Assembly (NCBI GenBank): GCA_019155185.1
Contig: CM032816.1
Span: 13,912,854-13,976,853 of the forward strand
Origin: Beaufortia kweichowensis
Lineage: Eukaryota; Chordata; Actinopteri; Cypriniformes; Gastromyzontidae
Reading direction: 5' to 3'
DNA: 64,000 nt
The stretch's first letter is position 1. Each line of letters begins with the position of its first letter. Shown one piece after another: positions 45,801 to 51,800 of the stretch. The notes beneath the pieces were generated by a model. It made no database searches, was not told the origin of the DNA, and saw only the letters and a list, made by a program, of their open reading frames with translations. A program made the translations under genes and the position numbers.

Positions 45801-48800
45801 GTATAGCGTGCTCATCATTCACATACACAGACATAGGTATTCCTTCCATAGGGCTTCAATTTGTGGCGGGCATACTCAATCACGTGCTGCGCAACATATT
45901 GTACAACTATCGATTACTACCACATGGGTGAGGTTGCCAATATGCTGTTAGCAGGCATGCATATTCAAAATGCGACCACATTTTCAGAGATGGTTGTTGG
46001 ATTGTGGTCTGAGGGCCTCCTACACAGTAGTATAGTTGGAAAATAGTGCATTACATTTTAGGGGGGAAACTAAGCGTAACGGAAAGACGAGAGGAATGTG
46101 CTGGTTGTAATGGTGATGCAGTGTGCGAGGGTGAGAGAAGTGGATACCTATTTAAAAAAAAAAAAAAACAACAAAAAACAACAAACGGTTAGGATGCAAT
46201 TGACGTGCTGCTTACAACGCCACTATGGCACAGAGGTGGAGGCATGAGGCCACCAGGTATTGCTTATGCCAAGCGAAACGTGAGTGCAGCGTGAGTGGGG
46301 GTGTTGGGACAGCTTCTGAGGTATTGCATCGTTCACCAAGCCAAGCCAAAGTGGAGAGAATGGACTTAACTCTGAAATTACAATTGGCTAAAATCTGTGC
46401 ACAGACCAAATTGAATTGGCTAGCAGCCCTACCACTGGCATTAATGGCTACAAGATCAACTGTTAATAGAGTTTCTGGTTTAACGCCTTTTGAATTGTTT
46501 ACAGGCCGCAGATTCCCAGGACCGGCAGGAGTGCTGACCACAGAGTGTGTGGAACCATTGTCACACGCAGTGTATTTTGACAAATTAACTTCTCTGGTTA
46601 AGACCTTTTCCCGCCAGGCACCAACCCCTACCCAGACAGGTAAAGAGTGGGTGAGACTGAGAATCTTCAGGAGAAAGTGGAACGCACCACGGTGGTCAAA
46701 GCCCTACAAAGTTGCTGCAAGAACATCTCACTGCATCCAAGTGCACGGAAAAGGAGATACTTGGTTCCATTTGTCTGCTTGTGTTGATTGTGATCCACCT
46801 TCTAGGTCTCTATCAGATACCAGATTGGACCTGTCTTCGCAGGTCCAAGAGAGGGAGGATACAGAACGTACAGAACAGCAGGAACAAGCATATAATTTTC
46901 CAAATTCTGTAAATTCTAACTGTCCAAAACAGCAGATTCAACTTTCTTACCGAACAGGTGATCTATTTCTAACACCAGACTCAGAGCCATTGGCTCATTG
47001 TGTAAGTGCTGACTGTGCATATGGTGCAGGAATAGCAAAACAATTTAAACAGAAATATGGTACACGTAAGGTGGTAAGCCAAAACAAACAACCAGGTGAC
47101 TGTGCAGTAACTAAAGAGGACGACGGCAGATTGATTTTTCATTTAATAACAAAACAAAACTGTGGTGATTTGCCAACTTATGATTGCTTTACAGAGAGCC
47201 TGACACACATGCGAAACTGGTGTGTGGAAAACAATATAAAAAGTGTATCCATTCCCCGGCTGGGGTGTGGACTGGACAGACTAGACTATCAAAGGGTAAA
47301 AGAAATTTTGAGTAAGGTGTTCACGGACGTGGACATACAGATAACCATTTACTCCCTAGGTACCGAACGAGAAGACGTCTAAAACCCGGGGAGCCGGTGT
47401 TTTCTGTTGAATTATTATTTTTTCCATTCTGTGTTTTTGTTTTTTGTCTAAGAGCTCATCTATTTTGTGTTTGTGTTTCTATTATATCGAAGGGTATTGA
47501 ATTTTATTATTACAAGTGTATTATTGTACTGTTAAGTCGTATATCCACATTGGAAGTGTCTTAAAAGTTCATTTTATTACTTTGCTTTACCCAGTGTAGA
47601 GAGGGTGTTTAGCTTACCTTTAACCAAAAAAGTATACAAACAAAACCATATTAGAAAAATGAAACTGTGGGAGAACTGGAGAGTTTTGGGGGTAATAGGA
47701 GTGATAGCTTTAATAGTAGTGGGCATAGCGACCACAGTGGAAGAATCCCATAAGGAAGAGGAGAAGAATGCCACTTTTGTGGTACACCATAGGGAAAAGC
47801 GAGATACATCTGGAGGAAAGGACCATGACGAGTGTAGAGATAAATATGGGGGAATAGAACTGGATTATTGGGAAATTGCGTAGCATGTGCAAGTGCAAGA
47901 CCCCAGATGGAAATAGAACCCGCCCCATTGATAAAAGAAGATGAGAGAGGTTATAATTGTATGCTAAATCTAACTAAAATGCAAGTGGTTGAGAATTGTA
48001 GTGTATTGGGAGCAATCTTCCCACCAATGGAGGACACCTCAGTAGGATATTTCACCCCTAGAAAAGACGATTTTAATTGTTTTAATTTCACAGGCAATGG
48101 TATTAGTATTGGAAAGATCAGACCAGACTGGTGTAACACAACTGAGGATGCTCAGGTAGAAATGGGAAGACAGGCCAGGCAGGGATTGTATTGGTACTGT
48201 GGGGAAAAGAGATTGTATTACAAGATAAGATCTAACGGAGTTGGCGTGTGTGCTTTGGTGAGACTGAGAGCTCCAATATTGCTTGTAGGCCAAAGAGAGG
48301 GTGGCTCTGCAACCCGGGGAAGGAGGAGGGATATTAGTGTGCTAGATGACGCAGAATGGGATAAAGGTAATCCAACATACATTGATTCAATAGGGGTGCC
48401 CAGGGGAGTTCCGAATGAACATAAATTAGTTGACCAGGTAGCTACCGGTTTTGAGAACATACCGATTATTAGTGCTCTGTTTCCGGTCACTCCAAACAAG
48501 AATGTTGACAGAATTAATTGTGTGCACTTTAACTTGATGAGAATAACTAACTTGACAAGAGCAGCGCTGAAAGGGTTAAAAGACCAATTGAAACCGACCT
48601 CATTAATGGCTATCCAGAACCGGATGGCTCTGGACATGCTGCTTGCAGAGCGTGGAGGCGTGTGCTCCATGTTTGGGGAATCCTGTTGCACATTCATCCC
48701 TAATAACACTGCCCCGGACGGGTCAGTAACTAGAGCATTGAATATGCTGGAAGAAATGTCTAAAACTATGCACGATCACTCAGGAGTGGAGAATCCACTT

Positions 48801-51800
48801 GAGGACTGGTTAACCCAAAAATTGGGGAAATGGAAAGCCATAGTAATGTCTGTATTAATGTCTGTTGCTACCTTTCTAGCGATATTAGTAACATGTGGGT
48901 GTTGTTGTATTCCATGTGCAAGGTCCCTATGCAACCGTATAATTGTTACAGCTATCGAGAAGAAGGACACCCCACCACCATATTCCATGCCTTTGTTGTC
49001 TGATGCTTATGTTACAGGTGGTGAAGATGAAGAAGAGATGGTGTGACCTCTCAAGAGGTCAAGAGAGGGAATTGTGGAAAATATTCTTTAAATGACTAAC
49101 ATCTCTGTTTTATTATTGATTTAATGTTTAAATCTTACATATATAATCATTCCATATTAATCAAATATATAACCAAGCAATTGATTCGTGCATATACTTA
49201 AGCCAGGAAGTGAGGACGTGATAAATATGATAAATGTGTTGAGTCTTAATCTGTGAAGAATTATAAATAGGTACAGGATGTTGCCCCCCAGTAAAACCGT
49301 GAGGTCGAGGCTCAACGGCTCTGAGGAAAGAAACGGTGAAAACAACACCAAATTAGGCAAGGGGCCAAAGATAACGTGCTGATTGGAGGACAGATTAAGG
49401 AAGTCCCGGGAGGAGTGGACAGAGAATGTGTTATGTATAAATATGTGAAACTTATAGCAAACTGGGTCTTCTAACTGTGAGTTGTCGAGTTGGTTTCGGT
49501 TTGTCATTGTGAGGAAGACCCAGCGCGCTGAATTCTCTTCATATCTGATTAATAAACCTCAATTATTATAACCTTATTTCGTCTCCGTATATGAGATTCT
49601 GAACATGCTCGGACTGCCTTTAGAAAAGTCCAACAATTTGCAGAGCGGGGCTGGTGGCATTTATATTGCGGCAAGTGTGTGACAGCGTTCGCTTACAGGT
49701 ATGTTTCGTGCTCACATTAAATCTTTTGGTTGTTTGGGATGGTGGTATTTACTTTGTGTTGCGCTCAGTAAAAGCAGGTGCGTAAACGCTGTTTGGTACG
49801 TGAGTCACAACATTTGTTGGAGTAATATATGGCTTTGCGCTGGTGAGTACGTGTTGTTTCTCTTTCCTGTAAACGGGATTTAGTAGATTGTTGTTTAATA
49901 TTTACTTTGTGTTGCGCTCAGTAAAAACAGGTGCGTAAACGCTGTTTGGTACGTGAGTCACAACATTTGTTGGAGTAATATATGGCTTTGCGCTGGTAAA
50001 AGGGGAAGGGAATATCACCGTCTCTAAGCTGATCTCTCGGTGAAGATACTACCTGTGACGCCGCTGCTGTTTTGCTTAGGGGCATGTTTTGGGTTGAATA
50101 CGGACCTGTCCTATGTCATTGCTGACGGCTTCGCTGATTGGCGGGTCGTTTGGGCCACTCGCTGTGCCTTTGTTAGGCCATTTATTTGTCTCATTTTGAT
50201 TGAGTTTTCTGTGTTTTGGATTCCGGGTTTCTTTTATAACCGTTAATCTTTTTTTGTATATTACCTTTTGTTTTGTTTTGTTTTTGCTTTGTTTTGTTTT
50301 GTGTCATTTGTGGTTGGTTTGTGGCAGCATTATAATCGGTTTATGTTTCTGTCATATATTGTATTATGTTATAGTAAAGAATTTACATCATTTATGTTAT
50401 TTGTTTTGTAATTCTGGTGTCCTTCAGGCAATGATATTCTCTTTTTGTTACTGCATTCTGTGCTCTTAGGACGCCAGCGTATTGGGGTCACTACAATTAT
50501 TGTTTGTAAATTTAGTCTGATTGTGTTTTCTCTTTCTTTTTATAATCTTCTTTTTTTGTAATTTTGTGAATTTTTCCCTTATTTCTGTCTCCAGGAGCCA
50601 GTGAGGTATCCGTGTGGAGCAGGGGAGGCTAGTCGCTTTCCTTCCATGGTGTCTCACGGGGTGTTGTGTGGGTGTGTTGATATAATTTGCCTTATAGTGT
50701 GTGTGTGTGTGTGTGTGTGAAGTGTTTACTGTGGTGTGACTTTAGGTGGGTTTGCCTGAGCTGCAGCCGGCCTGCCCTGTTGCCACGAAGCCTGGCCCTG
50801 GAGTTATTTTAGTAATTTGATGGGGTGTTTCTGGAGGGAGAGAATTTTATTGCTATTATAATAAAGCATATTTTTGTATTGATACTCGTCTCACATGGTT
50901 TTACTTCCCTGCCTTCAAATGGTAAAATGTACCTGTGTCCTTACTGAGAGTAATTCCCTGGCGCTCCACCAGGGTGGCGTAGTCGGATTAAACTAATAGT
51001 GATTTTGGGGTCTGTTAGACCATTACGCACTGCCACATATTATTTCTATGTTAAGACTACAATACTTATGGCAAATATTTGTGCATTCATTCTAATTATA
51101 TTCTATTGCAAATGCACTTACAATAATATAGTAAAAGTTATAGTATAGTATAGTAATATAGTTATTTGTGATTGGACCAGCAATGCATTATAGTGTAATG
51201 ACAATGCAGCAATGAGACAGGGATTCATTTTGGAGGATGGCTCCATTTATCATTTTAAACAAGAAAACTGTAACAATCTGAACTTGAACAAACAATGATT
51301 GAAAAATGATGAAAGATTTACATGAGTTAAGGACTGAAAATGAGCAATATTTACAAGAGAGGTTGAAAATATGTTATTTACAATATATAAAGGGTGTAAA
51401 TCAAAAGAAAAGACAAAAGGGTGGGAATATTTACACTACCTAAACATGAACATAAAGAGCACAGGATTTAATAAACAAATTACTCAGTCGGTTGCCATGG
51501 GACTGCTCCCTCTGCGGTAAAGTGAGCCATGAAGCTGTCCCCTGACCCGGATGGCTTCTCTGGCAGAATTATTCGCTGCAACCCGACCGAGACTTTGCAG
51601 CGAGTCCTCTGCACCCTTTTACCCCCCTCACAGCAGGTGCCTCTGCAGATCTCCTCATAAAGTTGTGGAGGACACACGTCGCCTTCACACACCTCTCCAC
51701 AACATCAGGCTGAAACCTCTATGAAGTGATACATCCTCCACTGTGAGGACAGGATCCCAAAGGCGTTCTCCACCACCAGCCGGGCTCTGGAGAGACGGTA

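Larger units (their letters stand above)
43000..49635 (+). mobile_element. Endogenous retrovirus with nearly identical LTRs, a tRNA-Trp primer site and a Pol macrodomain
   Basis: Two LTRs (567 and 563 bp) differ only by a 3-base and a 1-base indel and about one substitution. The 4-base duplication ATTT flanks them (42996-42999, 49636-49639). Order: LTR, primer site, leader repeats, gag-like frames, a zinc-knuckle and protease remnant, an integrase-macrodomain frame, env leader, env, polypurine tract, LTR. No reverse transcriptase motif (YxDD) is visible, and gag and env are interrupted. The copy is therefore young but defective and would depend on relatives. The envelope is of the gamma type (CX6CC), which with the Trp primer points to a gamma/epsilon-like or alpharetrovirus-like fish lineage; I cannot place it further. 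Confidence 0.88.
42758..51037. mobile_element. 1.64-kb TG...CA element (solo-LTR-like) with TATT duplication, split by an ERV
   Basis: Ends TGTAGCAG and CTGCCACA are near-inverted, and TATT flanks both (42754-42757 and 51038-51041). The two parts are 42758-42999 and 49636-51037. They contain a tandem copy of about 98 bp at 153-bp spacing (49746 and 49899), a (GT)n run near 50698 and AATAAAGC near 50860. A four-base duplication and TG...CA ends suit a retroviral-type solo LTR, but the length is large and no partner was seen. Confidence 0.65.
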
